A stretch of DNA of 17,752 bases, from assembly GCA_029884515.1 (NCBI GenBank), contig JAOUHR010000006.1:1-17752 (forward strand). Direction: 5' to 3'. This DNA comes from Gemmatimonadota bacterium. GTDB taxonomy: Bacteria > Gemmatimonadota > Gemmatimonadetes > Gemmatimonadales > Gemmatimonadaceae. Below, piece by piece: positions 4,883 to 12,753 of the stretch. The position numbers were made by a program, and so were the translations under genes. The notes below the pieces were generated by a model that saw nothing but the letters and a program-made list of their open reading frames with translations, was not told the origin of the DNA and did not search any database. Each line of letters opens with the position of its first letter. Within the stretch, counting starts at the first letter, position 1.

Positions 4883-6412
4883 TCACGTCTGCAGGACGGG
4901 CAACTCCCGGATCCGGTCCTGCCACTCGCGCGGCCCGGTCTCATGCACGTTGTGCCCCGCAGCATCGACCGCCACTGTCACTGGCATCTCCTCCACCTCG
5001 AACTCGTAGATCGCCTCCATGCCGAGGTCTCCGAAGGCGACGACGCGTGCCGAACGGATCGCCTTGGACACCAGGTACGCGGCGCCGCCGACGGCCATGA
5101 GGTACGCGGCCTTGTGCTTCCGGATGGCGTCGAGCCCCGCCTTCCCACGCTCGGCCTTGCCCACCATCGCGATGAGCCCGGTCTGGGCCAGCATCATCTC
5201 GGTGAACTTGTCCATCCGTGTCGCGGTGGTCGGCCCGGCGGGACCGACGGCCTCGTCACGTACGGGATCCACCGGACCCACGTAGTAGATCACGCGGTTG
5301 GTAAAGTCCACGCCCTCAGGCAGCGGCTGGCCCTTCGCGAACAGGTCGGCGATACGCTTGTGCGCTGCGTCGCGGCCGGTGAGGAGCTTGCCGTTGAGGA
5401 GAAGCCGGTCGCCCGCCTGCCATGTCGCGACCTCGGCGGGGGTGAGCGCGTCGAGGTCGACCCGCTTCGCGTTCACGTCGGGGCGCCAGGTGACGTTGGG
5501 CCAGTCGGCGAGACTCGGCATGGGAAGCCGGGCGACGCCGCGCCCGTCGAGCGTGAAGTGCGCGTGCCGCGTGGCCGCGCAGTTCGGGATCATCGCGATG
5601 GGCTTGGACGCGGCGTGCGTGGGATAGTCGAGGATCTTGACGTCGAGCACGGTGGCGAGCCCGCCGAGTCCCTGCGCGCCGATGCCGAGCGCATTGACCT
5701 TGTCGTGCAACTCGATGCGGAGTTCCTCGATCCTGCTCTTCGGGCCGCGTGCCTTGAGCTCGGTCATGTCGATCGCGTCCATCAGCGATTCCTTCGCGAG
5801 GACCATCGCCTTCTCCGCCGAGCCGCCGATGCCGATACCAAGCATCCCCGGCGGGCACCACCCGGCGCCCATGGTGGGGACGGTCTTCATCACCCAGTCC
5901 ACGATGGAGTCGCTGGGATCGAGCATGGTGAACTTCGCCTTGTTCTCCGAGCCACCTCCCTTCGCCGCGAGCTTCACCTCGACGGTGTCGCCCGGCACGA
6001 GCTCCATGTGCACCACGGCCGGCGTGTTGTCGCGCGTGTTCTTCCGGCCGAACGCGGGGTCCGAGACGATCGACGCGCGCAGCACGTTCTCCGGCAGCAG
6101 GTAGGCGCGGCGCACGCCCTCGTCCACCATCTCCTGCACGGAGAGCTTCGTGTCCCAGCGCACGTCCATCCCGACCTTGAGGAAGACCACGACGATCCCC
6201 GTGTCCTGGCAGATCGGCCGGTGCCCCTCGGCGCACATCCGTGAATTCGTGAGGATCTGCGCGATGGCGTCCTTGGCCGCCGGGCTCTGTTCCCGCTCGT
6301 ACGCGGCGCCGAGCGCGCGGATGTAGTCGAGCGGATGGAAGTACGAGATGTGCTGCAGCGCGTCCGCGATGGACTGGACGAAGTCGTCCTGCCGGATGGT
6401 GGTCGGGGTCAT
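4883..6412 (-). CDS. Class I (iron-sulfur) fumarate hydratase
   Basis: Catalyses the reversible hydration of fumarate to L-malate in the TCA cycle, in the cytoplasm, with a labile [4Fe-4S] cluster. The 509-residue protein is the single-chain form with the alpha (N-terminal) and beta (C-terminal) parts fused. Cluster ligands are Cys68 (PICQDTG), Cys186 (GAGWCPPG) and Cys278 (IPNCAATRH); the spacings of 118 and 92 residues are close to those of E. coli FumA (105, 224, 318). The beta part shows LTGRDAAHKR (344-353) and GPAGPTTATRMD (390-401). The N-terminus is about 37 residues shorter than FumA, with the start at the ATG at 6412, 10 bp after the VOC gene stop. It is the last gene of a probable six-gene transcript. 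Because this enzyme type is oxygen-sensitive, the YggX-like protein nearby may be relevant, though the link is only by proximity. Confidence 0.95.
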   Translation of the reverse strand: MTPTTIRQDDFVQSIADALQHISYFHPLDYIRALGAAYEREQSPAAKDAIAQILTNSRMCAEGHRPICQDTGIVVVFLKVGMDVRWDTKLSVQEMVDEGVRRAYLLPENVLRASIVSDPAFGRKNTRDNTPAVVHMELVPGDTVEVKLAAKGGGSENKAKFTMLDPSDSIVDWVMKTVPTMGAGWCPPGMLGIGIGGSAEKAMVLAKESLMDAIDMTELKARGPKSRIEELRIELHDKVNALGIGAQGLGGLATVLDVKILDYPTHAASKPIAMIPNCAATRHAHFTLDGRGVARLPMPSLADWPNVTWRPDVNAKRVDLDALTPAEVATWQAGDRLLLNGKLLTGRDAAHKRIADLFAKGQPLPEGVDFTNRVIYYVGPVDPVRDEAVGPAGPTTATRMDKFTEMMLAQTGLIAMVGKAERGKAGLDAIRKHKAAYLMAVGGAAYLVSKAIRSARVVAFGDLGMEAIYEFEVEEMPVTVAVDAAGHNVHETGPREWQDRIRELPVLQT

Positions 6413-6422
6413 GCCACGGAAA

Positions 6423-6815
6423 CTACTTGGCCGAGGGATCGGCTTGCATCAGGCCGAGGATGTTGCCTTCGGGGTCATGGATGTAGGCGAGCCAGCCGAC
6501 GCCGGGGATGGCCGCCCTTGGCACGGCAGCCTCGGCGCCGGACTTGAGCGCCTTCTTCAGGGTCGCGTCGAGGTCGGCGACCTCGAGCGTGACGACGAAG
6601 CCGTTGACGGGCTGGCCCTTGGAGGGTGTGGGGCCGCGCCGCTTGAGCATGCCGCCGTTGATCCCGGGTTTGTCGTCGGGTCCCGTGCCGATCAACCAGT
6701 AGTCCCAGCCCGGGTTGTCCCACTTGGCGATGGACCAGCCCACGACCTCCTCATAGAAGGCCTTGGCGCGCTCGGGATCGGCGGCGTGGATCTCGAAATG
6801 CGTGACGCGGGACAT
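6423..6815 (-). CDS. VOC-family (glyoxalase/dioxygenase superfamily) protein
   Basis: A 130-residue protein with two beta-alpha-beta-beta-beta modules of the vicinal-oxygen-chelate fold. Module one begins VTHFEIHAADPERAKAFYEEVVGW (4-27), with GGMLKRRG following; module two begins NGFVVTLEVADLDATLKKALKSGAE (71-95) and ends GWLAYIHDPEGNILGLMQ (107-124). The pattern FEIxAxDPERAxxFYxxVxGW is common in small stand-alone VOC proteins annotated as glyoxalase/bleomycin-resistance-like. Candidate metal ligands are His6 or His10 and a residue near the C-terminal NILGLMQ, where the usual Glu is not obvious, so enzymatic activity and substrate are open. GGAG lies about 8-11 bases before the ATG at 6815. 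It sits 24 bp after the HD nuclease gene and 10 bp before fumarase. Confidence 0.85.
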   Translation of the reverse strand: MSRVTHFEIHAADPERAKAFYEEVVGWSIAKWDNPGWDYWLIGTGPDDKPGINGGMLKRRGPTPSKGQPVNGFVVTLEVADLDATLKKALKSGAEAAVPRAAIPGVGWLAYIHDPEGNILGLMQADPSAK

Positions 6816-6839
6816 GGTGGGCTCCGTGCGGGTCGTTGT

Positions 6840-7817
6840 TCACTCCCAGCGATGCTTGCGGCGCCAGACGCGCCGCTCGAGGCGCCAGCTCCGCTTGGTT
6901 GAGAACTCCAGGTCGTCGCCGGGGAAGAGCTCGCTGTCCTCGACCGCCTCGTTGAAGTCGTTCCCCTTGGCCGAGGCTTGGTCGGCGTAGTGCAGGATCT
7001 CAGCCTCGAGCGTCATCGGTCGCACGGCGGCGCCATACTCGGGGATGCCGTGGTGCGACTGGATGAAGTGATGGAGCTCGAGCCGTTGGGACTCGCTCAC
7101 GGTCCCCTCGGGAAGCGTGCGCAGCCGTTCCTCGAGCATCAGCGAGCCGAGGACGATGTGGCCGAGCAGCTGGCCGGACTTGGTGTACTCGAAGCCCGCG
7201 AGCTCGACGGCGTACGCGTCGACCTTCCCGATGTCATGGAGGAGGGCGCCGGCGGTGACGAGCGCGACGTCGCCGCGCATGGTCTGCACGGAGTGGCGCG
7301 CGATGTTCGCCACCTCGCAGCTGTGGAGCAGGAGGCCGCCGACCTGCGCGTGGTGGCCGCGGGTCGCACCGGGGGTGCGCGCGAAACGCTCCCGGAACGA
7401 GTCGTCCGCGAAGAAGAGGTCCACCACCTTCCGGAGCGTCCCCCTCATCTCGGCGCGCCAGTCGTCCACGCTCCTCCAGAGTTCGTCGGTGCTGACGCTC
7501 ACGCGCGGGAGGAAGTCGTCGAGGTTGCCGGCACTCTTCGCCACCACGCGCGGCGGTGCGGTCAGCTTGAGCTGCTTCGCGCCCTTGTACGTGTCCATCT
7601 GTCCGATCACCTGCACGACCTGCCCGGGCCGCACGCCCTCGATCTGCGGGACGTGCTCCTTCCAGACGTTCACCGAGAGCACGCCGGTGGCGTTGCCGAG
7701 CTTGAGGATGACGAACGGATCGCCGGACTTGGTGGTCTTGTCGTCGCGCTCGCGCACGAGGAGTTCGTGTTGCACGCGGTCGCCGGGGGCGAGGCGGGGG
7801 ATGTCGAGCGGGGGCAT
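6840..7817 (-). CDS. OB-fold + HD-domain protein, YhaM-like 3'-5' exoribonuclease
   Basis: A 325-residue protein with the layout of YhaM: an N-terminal OB-fold nucleic-acid-binding domain (about 10-95; PFVILKLGNATGVLSVNVW at 34-52, then GQVVQVIGQMDTYKGAKQL) and a C-terminal HD phosphohydrolase domain. Metal ligands visible are His165 (GLLLHSCEVA), His194-Asp195 (LLHDIGK), His220 (LLGHIVLG), His249/His250 and His255/His256 (FIQSHHG), and Asp279 (HYADQASAK). YhaM (about 314 residues) trims RNA and possibly single-stranded DNA from the 3' end using Mn2+. The tail after 305 is unusually rich in Trp, Arg and Lys and could add RNA contact. The start ATG overlaps the methyltransferase stop by one base (TGATG), so translation is probably coupled. 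Confidence 0.88.
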   Translation of the reverse strand: MPPLDIPRLAPGDRVQHELLVRERDDKTTKSGDPFVILKLGNATGVLSVNVWKEHVPQIEGVRPGQVVQVIGQMDTYKGAKQLKLTAPPRVVAKSAGNLDDFLPRVSVSTDELWRSVDDWRAEMRGTLRKVVDLFFADDSFRERFARTPGATRGHHAQVGGLLLHSCEVANIARHSVQTMRGDVALVTAGALLHDIGKVDAYAVELAGFEYTKSGQLLGHIVLGSLMLEERLRTLPEGTVSESQRLELHHFIQSHHGIPEYGAAVRPMTLEAEILHYADQASAKGNDFNEAVEDSELFPGDDLEFSTKRSWRLERRVWRRKHRWE

Positions 7818-8722
7818 CAGGGCTCCGTTCCGTGGCTCCGTGCGGTGAGCACGATCCAGGACTGGGGGGGATGGCGGAACTCGTCGAGCAGTCCGCGTGC
7901 GACCTCACCCGGCAAGGCGGCGAGCTCCGGGAAGGCGAGCGGATCGCGTGCGGCGATCTCAAGGCGTTCCACATCATGCGTACCCGCGAAGCGTGCCGCC
8001 AACCGCTCCGTCACGCCGGCGCGCGCGAAATCGTGCGTCTCCACGAGCAGGTCGGCGTGCGCGAGGGCAGGCGCGGCGGCTGGGTCGAGCAGCTCGTCCT
8101 CGTAGCCTTCGCAGTCCACGAGGCAGAGATCCCGGCGCGCGGGACCATGCGTGGCGCCGGCAGGGGCCGCACGGTGCGCGGGGGCGTCGACGGCGGACGC
8201 GTGCGTCGCGGAGGCACGCGGCGAGCCAAGCAGCACCTGCTCAAGCGCGCGGGCGTCGAGCCGGGAGGCGTACCGCAGCTGCGCCGCGACGCCATTCCGT
8301 GCCGCCGTGCCGCGGCAGGCACGCTGGGCCAGCGGATCGGGGTCCACGGCCCACACCTCGGCGTCAGGCAGACGCCGCGCCAGGCCGACCGTGTAGTAGC
8401 CGTCACCCGAGCCCACGTTCACGACGCGCGTCGGGCGCCGCGCCACGAGCCGCTCCATCGCGACGTGCACTTCCCGTTCATACGCGCCAAGGAGCTTCGT
8501 CGCGTGGACGATGTCGCCGCGTCGCCGCGGGTACAGCATCCCCACGAACGGCCCGCGCACCACGCGATGGCCGAGCCGGGCGGCGAGCGCGCGGCCCGGC
8601 TCGGCGAGGCCGCGGCCGGCGAGCAGCGCCTCGGCTTGCCCGCGCGTCCGCCACGCGAGGAGCGCGCGCCCGGGGACGCCCGTGTGTTCGTCGAGCAGCC
8701 GGCGCAGCAGCGCGTGCGCCAC
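7817..8722 (-). CDS. Class I SAM-dependent methyltransferase, FkbM-like, substrate unknown
   Basis: A 301-residue Rossmann-fold methyltransferase. Residues 1-95 form a helical N-terminal part, with LYPRRRGDIVHATKLLGAYE at 63-82. Motif I is VVNVGSGDGYYTVGLA (100-115), motif II VWAVDPDP (123-130), and motif IV LVDCEGYEDELL (201-212). D-x-E-G-[YF]-E is the pattern common in FkbM-like O-methyltransferases. Between them lies an Ala/His/Pro-rich insert (about 167-195) that is probably a flexible loop. The GTG at 8722 was chosen: it is five bases after the zinc-ribbon stop, and the longer upstream reading frame overlaps that gene and has no methyltransferase character. The substrate cannot be read; its place between a zinc-ribbon gene and an RNA exonuclease gene hints at nucleic acid or protein but is not proof. 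Confidence 0.82.
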   Translation of the reverse strand: MAHALLRRLLDEHTGVPGRALLAWRTRGQAEALLAGRGLAEPGRALAARLGHRVVRGPFVGMLYPRRRGDIVHATKLLGAYEREVHVAMERLVARRPTRVVNVGSGDGYYTVGLARRLPDAEVWAVDPDPLAQRACRGTAARNGVAAQLRYASRLDARALEQVLLGSPRASATHASAVDAPAHRAAPAGATHGPARRDLCLVDCEGYEDELLDPAAAPALAHADLLVETHDFARAGVTERLAARFAGTHDVERLEIAARDPLAFPELAALPGEVARGLLDEFRHPPQSWIVLTARSHGTEP

Positions 8723-8727
8723 GGCCG

Positions 8728-8949
8728 CTAACTCTCGAAGACGATGTCGCCGTCGGCCTCGATGCCGATCTCGCTCTGGTAGCCGCAGACGCCGCAGACC
8801 TTCACGGCGATCCAGACGGCGCCCAGCTCCTTCGTGATCGCGGCGGACGCGGGCTTCACGGAGAGCTTGCGATACGTGTACTCCTGGCAATGCGAACAGG
8901 CGTGAGCCTTGGCGACACGCGTCGCCCGCTCACGGGTGATCTTCGCCAC
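8728..8949 (-). CDS. Small zinc-ribbon protein within the SPFH operon
   Basis: A 73-residue protein with CSHC (Cys18, Cys21) and CGVC (Cys52, Cys55), a four-cysteine zinc ribbon. Between the knuckles is a strand-rich segment ending GAVWIAVKVCGVCGY (43-57), then an acidic tail IGIEADGDIVFES. The N-terminus is basic (VAKITRERATRVAKAH). It starts at a GTG that shares one base with the SPFH stop (TAGTG), so translational coupling is likely, and it ends five bases before the methyltransferase. A longer reading frame continues upstream inside the SPFH gene in another frame and is not real. The family is unknown to me; it differs in sequence from the other zinc-ribbon protein at 3853-4062. Confidence 0.78.
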   Translation of the reverse strand: MAKITRERATRVAKAHACSHCQEYTYRKLSVKPASAAITKELGAVWIAVKVCGVCGYQSEIGIEADGDIVFES

Positions 8950-9980
8950 TAGTCGTCCCCGGGCTTGATACCAAGCTGGCCTCCGCTGCGCGCGGGCTTC
9001 TCGGCGGCGGCTCCCCCCACGCCCTTCAGCATCTCCTTCATGCCACCGATCGCGCCGAGCACGCCCATGGCCTCGCTCGGGAGGAAGATCGTGGTGCCCT
9101 TGCCCTGGGCGACCTGTGGCAGCGCGTCGATGTAGCGGAGCCCGAGCAGGTAGGAGGAGACCTCGCCGGGCGGGAGTGCGGCGGTGATGCGCTTCACCGC
9201 TTCGGCCTCCGCGTCGGCCATCGCGAGGCGTGCGGTGGCGAGCCCCTCGGCGCGCAGGATCGCGGCACCCTTCTCGCCCTCGGCCTTCCGGATCTGTGCC
9301 TCCTTCTGGCCTTCGGACTCGAGGATCGCGGCGCGCTTGGACGCTTCGGCGTTGGTGACGGCGGCGCGACGCTCGCGCTCGGCGCGCATCTGGAGTTCCA
9401 TCGACTGCTGGATGTCGCGCGGGGGCTCGATGCTCTGCAGTTCCACGCGCGTGACGTCCACGCCCCATCCGATGGAGGCCTCCTCGATCACCTCGCGCAT
9501 CTTGCGGTTGATCATGTCACGCGAGGCGAGCGTCTGGTCGAGCTCGATGTCGCCGACGATGTTGCGCAGCGTGGTGCGGGTGAGCGTCTCGAGGGCGTAC
9601 GGGAGGTTCTGCACCGAGTAGGTCGCCTTCTGCGGGTCGGCCACGCGGTAGTACATCACGGCGTCGATGTCGATGGTCACGTTGTCCTTCGTGATCACCG
9701 GCTGCGACGGGAAGTTGAGCACCTGCTCGCGCAGGTCGATCCGCGCCGTGGTGGCGGCCACGATCTTCTTGAGCCCCGTGACGTCGCTCTCGAAGTAGCG
9801 CACGTCGATCGTCTTGGCGCGCTCGACGAACGGGATGAGGAGGTTGAGTCCGGAGCGGGCCACGCGGTTGAAGCTGCCGAGGCGTTCGACGACCATGACC
9901 TCCGCCTGGCCGATGATGCGAACGCTCTTGGCGATGATGACGACGATCAGGGCGCCGATGGCGCCGAGGAAGATTTCCAT
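8949..9980 (-). CDS. SPFH/Band 7 membrane protein (stomatin/QmcA/paraslipin-like)
   Basis: A 343-residue membrane scaffold protein. Residues 2-20 are a single N-terminal membrane helix (IFLGAIGALIVVIIA). The SPFH domain follows: VMVVERLGSFNRVARSGLNLLIPF (28-51), then EQVLNFPSQPVITKDNVTIDIDAV (85-108), TLRNIVGDIELDQTLASRD (137-155) and GVDVTRVELQSIEPP (173-187). Residues about 190-265 are an Ala/Glu/Arg coiled coil, typical of oligomer-forming family members. A segment around 64-80 looks longer than in E. coli QmcA. Members organise membrane microdomains and assist proteases such as FtsH; there is no NfeD-type partner or protease next to it. The ribosome site GGAGGAG precedes the ATG at 9980. 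It leads the six-gene run down to fumarase. Confidence 0.92.
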   Translation of the reverse strand: MEIFLGAIGALIVVIIAKSVRIIGQAEVMVVERLGSFNRVARSGLNLLIPFVERAKTIDVRYFESDVTGLKKIVAATTARIDLREQVLNFPSQPVITKDNVTIDIDAVMYYRVADPQKATYSVQNLPYALETLTRTTLRNIVGDIELDQTLASRDMINRKMREVIEEASIGWGVDVTRVELQSIEPPRDIQQSMELQMRAERERRAAVTNAEASKRAAILESEGQKEAQIRKAEGEKGAAILRAEGLATARLAMADAEAEAVKRITAALPPGEVSSYLLGLRYIDALPQVAQGKGTTIFLPSEAMGVLGAIGGMKEMLKGVGGAAAEKPARSGGQLGIKPGDD

Positions 9981-10004
9981 GGACTCCTCCGGGGAGATGC
10001 CACG

Positions 10005-10033
10005 ATACTAGCGGGGGGTCCGGTGTGCGTCCA
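10005..10033 (-). promoter_or_regulatory. Candidate promoter of the SPFH operon, overlapping a terminator
   Basis: On the minus strand, TGGACG (10033-10028; 4 of 6 to the -35) and TAGTAT (10010-10005; 4 of 6 to the -10) are separated by exactly 17 bases. The start would fall near 9998, about 18 bases before the ATG and upstream of the ribosome site. The -35 sits mostly in the loop of the hairpin at 10011-10046. Confidence 0.4.
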
Positions 10034-10046
10034 CCGGACCCCCCGC
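10011..10046 (-). terminator. 15-bp perfect hairpin after the PD40 protein gene
   Basis: Arms GCGGGGGGTCCGGTG (10011-10025) and 10032-10046 are perfect complements around a 6-base loop. It begins 25 bases past the PD40 gene stop on the minus strand. No T run follows, but this matches the style of the other strong hairpins in the window. Confidence 0.7.
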
Positions 10047-10071
10047 GTGCGCCGCTCCGTCGTGGAAACGC

Positions 10072-11130
10072 CTACCAGCGGAAGTCCGCGACGAAGACGT
10101 TCGTCTCGCCTTCGACCTTGGCGTGCCGATTCGATGCCCACATCAGCTTGGAGCCATCGGGGCTGAACATCGCGAAGCCGTCGAACACCGGCGAGGTGGT
10201 GACGCGCTCCAGCTTGTCGGCGGTGGCCATCGTCTCGCTGGCATCAACGAGATAGAGCTCGAAATTCCCGCTCCGCGGCGCGACGAAGTTGGACGAGAAG
10301 ATGATCCGGGTGCCGTCGGGGCTCCACGAGGGGCCGAAGTTCGCGCCACCCAGGTCGGTCACCTGGCGCTGGTTCGAGCCGTCGGCGTCCATCACGAAGA
10401 GCTCCACCCTGCTCGGTCGGATCAGGCCGTCGGCGAGCAACGAGCGATACTGCTCCAGCTCAGCGGCGTCCTTCGGGTGGTTTGCGCGGTAAACGATCTT
10501 CGTGCCGTCGGGGGACCACCATGGCCCGCCGTCGTAGCCCGGCGTGTTGGTGAGGCGGCGGACGTCGGTGCCGTCCGCGTTCATCGTGTAGATGTCGAGG
10601 TCGCCGTCCTTGAGGGACGTGAAGACGATGGTCCTCCCGTCAGGTGAGAGCACGCCCTCGGCGGTGTAGACGTCGTAGTTCGTGAGCCGCTTGAGGTCGG
10701 AGCCGTCGCGGTTGACCGTGTACATGTCGTACGGGTCGAGCGGCCAGACGTAGCCCTTGGAGGGGTCCGGCTTGGCGGGGCAGGCATCCCCGTGCGCCGA
10801 GCTCGACGCGAAGAAGAGGCGGTCGCCGCCGGGTAAGAACCAGCCGCAGGTGGTCTTGCCGCGCCCGTCGGAGACGCGCTTCACGTCGGAGCCGTCGGCG
10901 CGCATGACGAACTGCTGGTCGCACTTCCGTCCGTCGCGCGACGACTGGAAGGTGATCCACTTGCCGTCGGCACTCCAGTACGACTCGGCGTTCTCGCCGC
11001 CGAACGTCAGCTGGTGGATGTTGGAGAGGCGCGTCTCGCCCGGCTCGGGCTGGACGATGACGGCGGGCGTGGATGGCTCGCAGGCCGCCGCGCCGAGGAG
11101 CGCGGCGGCGACCAGGATTCGCTTGGACAT
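10072..11130 (-). CDS. PD40/TolB-like beta-propeller protein, probable lipoprotein
   Basis: A 352-residue exported protein. The N-terminus MSKRILVAAALLGAAAC with Cys17 resembles a lipoprotein signal, although the lipobox (AAAC) lacks the usual Leu at -3; plain secretion is the alternative. The mature part is a beta-propeller of PD40 repeats: WSADGKWITF (52-61), LSPDGRTIVF (161-170), WSPDGTKIVY (205-214), WSPDGTRIIF (269-278) and FSPDGSKLMW (322-331), interleaved with strands such as DIYTMNADGTDVRRLT (179-194). The Cys70/95/117 trio in the first blades could form disulfides. The repeats resemble the TolB C-terminal propeller, but the TolB N-terminal domain and the Tol-Pal genes are absent, so this is not TolB itself. 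It lies 30 bp downstream of the S41 protease gene and is probably cotranscribed with it, perhaps as an accessory or binding protein in the periplasm. Confidence 0.85.
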   Translation of the reverse strand: MSKRILVAAALLGAAACEPSTPAVIVQPEPGETRLSNIHQLTFGGENAESYWSADGKWITFQSSRDGRKCDQQFVMRADGSDVKRVSDGRGKTTCGWFLPGGDRLFFASSSAHGDACPAKPDPSKGYVWPLDPYDMYTVNRDGSDLKRLTNYDVYTAEGVLSPDGRTIVFTSLKDGDLDIYTMNADGTDVRRLTNTPGYDGGPWWSPDGTKIVYRANHPKDAAELEQYRSLLADGLIRPSRVELFVMDADGSNQRQVTDLGGANFGPSWSPDGTRIIFSSNFVAPRSGNFELYLVDASETMATADKLERVTTSPVFDGFAMFSPDGSKLMWASNRHAKVEGETNVFVADFRW

Positions 11131-11160
11131 CAGAGGGAGATGGGGATTCGTGATGGGGAA

Positions 11161-12753
11161 CTACTCGGGCCTGGCCGCCGGCTTGGCGGGCGCCGCGAGA
11201 GCGAGCAGGTCGGCGGTGGTGCGCCCCTTCTTCAGGAGCTCGATCGCCCTGAGCAACTGCGGATCGTCGGGGACATCGCGGCGCTTCCAGGTGGAATCGC
11301 CGAAGGCGCGGCGCGCGATGCGGTCCGCGAGCAGGCGGTCGACGTACGCGCGCCCGGTGTTCCACTCGCCCGCGTCGACCGCGACGCCCTTCGCCGTGAG
11401 GCGTTTGAGGAACTCATCGCGCTGTGCCTGGCTCACGATGAAGTCGGGCTTGAGGGCGCCCTTGAGACTGAAGGCGTAGTCGTCGAGCACGAGGTAGACG
11501 TCCTGCGAGCGCGGCACGAGCGCGCGCGCGAGCTTCTGCTCGGCGGTGGTGAGCGTGTCGTAGGGGACGATCACGTCCGGCGTGATGGCGCCACCGCCGT
11601 AGACGACGCGCCCGCCGTCGGACTTGAACTGCGGACGGGCGAGGCGCACGGAGTCCGTCTCGAGCGAGTCCGGCGTGACCTCGACGAAGTTGCCGTTGCC
11701 ATCGGCGTGGCGATCCTTCTGGATGGAGCGCCCGCTCGGTGTGTACCACTTGCCGGTGGTGAGCTTGATGGCGTAGCCGCCATCGAGCTGGTAGACCGAC
11801 TGCACGAGCCCCTTGCCGAAGGAGGTGGTGCCGACGATCAGCGCACGGTCATGGTCCTGGAGTGCGCCGGCGACGATCTCCGATGCCGACGCCGTGTAGC
11901 CGTCGGTGAGGATCACCATCGGGATGCCCGGCGCGATCGGGTCGATTTCGGCGACGTAGCGCTCCGGCGGCCCGACGCGGGCGCGGACGGTGGCGAGCTC
12001 CTTGCCGCGGGGCAGGAAGTAGTTCGTGAGCTGCAGCGCCTGGTCGAGGAAGCCACCGGTGTTGCGGCGCAGGTCGAGCACGAGGCTCGTCGCGCCCTCA
12101 GCCTGCAGGCGGCGGAGCGTCTCGGCGAACTCGCGCGTCGTGGTCTCGTTGAACTGTTGCAGCGGGATGTACGCCGTCTTCGCCTCGAGCATCAGCGCGT
12201 AGGGGATGGCCGGGATGCGGATGGTGCGGCGCGTGAACTCCACCTCGAACGGCTGCGGCACGCCGGGACGCAGGAAACGCGCCTTCACTTGCGTGCCCGG
12301 CCGTCCCTTGAGGCCGGCGGAGACCTGCGCGGTGGTCCAGCCGCGCGTGGACGCGGTGTCGACGCCCACGATGCGGTCCCCCTCGCGGATGCCCGCCTCC
12401 TCGGCCGGCGTGTTCGGGTAGACCTTGCTGATCATGAACGAGCCCTCGTGATCCTCGATCAGCATGCCGATGCCACCGTAGAAGCCGCCGGTGGTGGTGT
12501 TGAACTCCTCGAGGTCCTTCGGCGTGTACAGCTGCGAGTAGGGATCGTCGAGCGACTCCACGAGGCCCCGTGCCGCCTTCTCATAGAGTGTGCCCGTGCC
12601 AAGCGAATCGACGAAGCGATCGTTGATGATCGACAGCACCTGGTCGAAGAGCCGGGCGCTGTTGCGCGTGCCCTGGTCCTGGACGATGAACGCCGCGCCC
12701 ACCAGCGGGAGGGCGACGAGGGCGGCCAGGGCGAGCTTGCGGGAGCGGGACAT
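11161..12753 (-). CDS. PDZ-domain S41 C-terminal processing peptidase (CtpA/Prc-like)
   Basis: A 530-residue exported serine protease with a Ser-Lys dyad. Residues 1-24 are a basic-then-hydrophobic signal or anchor, so it acts in the periplasm. YEKAARGLVESLDDPYSQLYTP (57-78) is the typical cap region, and a PDZ domain covers about 88-170 (GGIGMLIE, then NTPAEEAGIREGDRIVGVD at 114-132). The catalytic core contains LVLDLRRNTGGFLDQAL (224-240), nucleophile Ser289 in DGYTASASEIVAGALQD and base Lys314 in TSFGKGLVQ, 25 residues apart as in E. coli Prc (430 and 455), with Gln318. A C-terminal helical extension of about 110 residues (420-530) follows the core. These enzymes trim or degrade envelope proteins from their C-termini. 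It is the first gene of a two-gene unit with the PD40 protein. No strong ribosome site precedes the ATG at 12753. Confidence 0.93.
   Translation of the reverse strand: MSRSRKLALAALVALPLVGAAFIVQDQGTRNSARLFDQVLSIINDRFVDSLGTGTLYEKAARGLVESLDDPYSQLYTPKDLEEFNTTTGGFYGGIGMLIEDHEGSFMISKVYPNTPAEEAGIREGDRIVGVDTASTRGWTTAQVSAGLKGRPGTQVKARFLRPGVPQPFEVEFTRRTIRIPAIPYALMLEAKTAYIPLQQFNETTTREFAETLRRLQAEGATSLVLDLRRNTGGFLDQALQLTNYFLPRGKELATVRARVGPPERYVAEIDPIAPGIPMVILTDGYTASASEIVAGALQDHDRALIVGTTSFGKGLVQSVYQLDGGYAIKLTTGKWYTPSGRSIQKDRHADGNGNFVEVTPDSLETDSVRLARPQFKSDGGRVVYGGGAITPDVIVPYDTLTTAEQKLARALVPRSQDVYLVLDDYAFSLKGALKPDFIVSQAQRDEFLKRLTAKGVAVDAGEWNTGRAYVDRLLADRIARRAFGDSTWKRRDVPDDPQLLRAIELLKKGRTTADLLALAAPAKPAARPE

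Noticed and set aside
4289..6244. 651-codon open frame on the + strand across the NTF2-like and fumarase genes
   Set aside because: It is antisense to two well-supported genes, has Arg/His/Pro-rich composition typical of shadow frames in GC-rich DNA, and shows no recognisable motif.
10072..11130. TolB of the Tol-Pal system
   Set aside because: Only the propeller repeats match; the TolB N-terminal domain and neighbouring tol/pal genes are absent.
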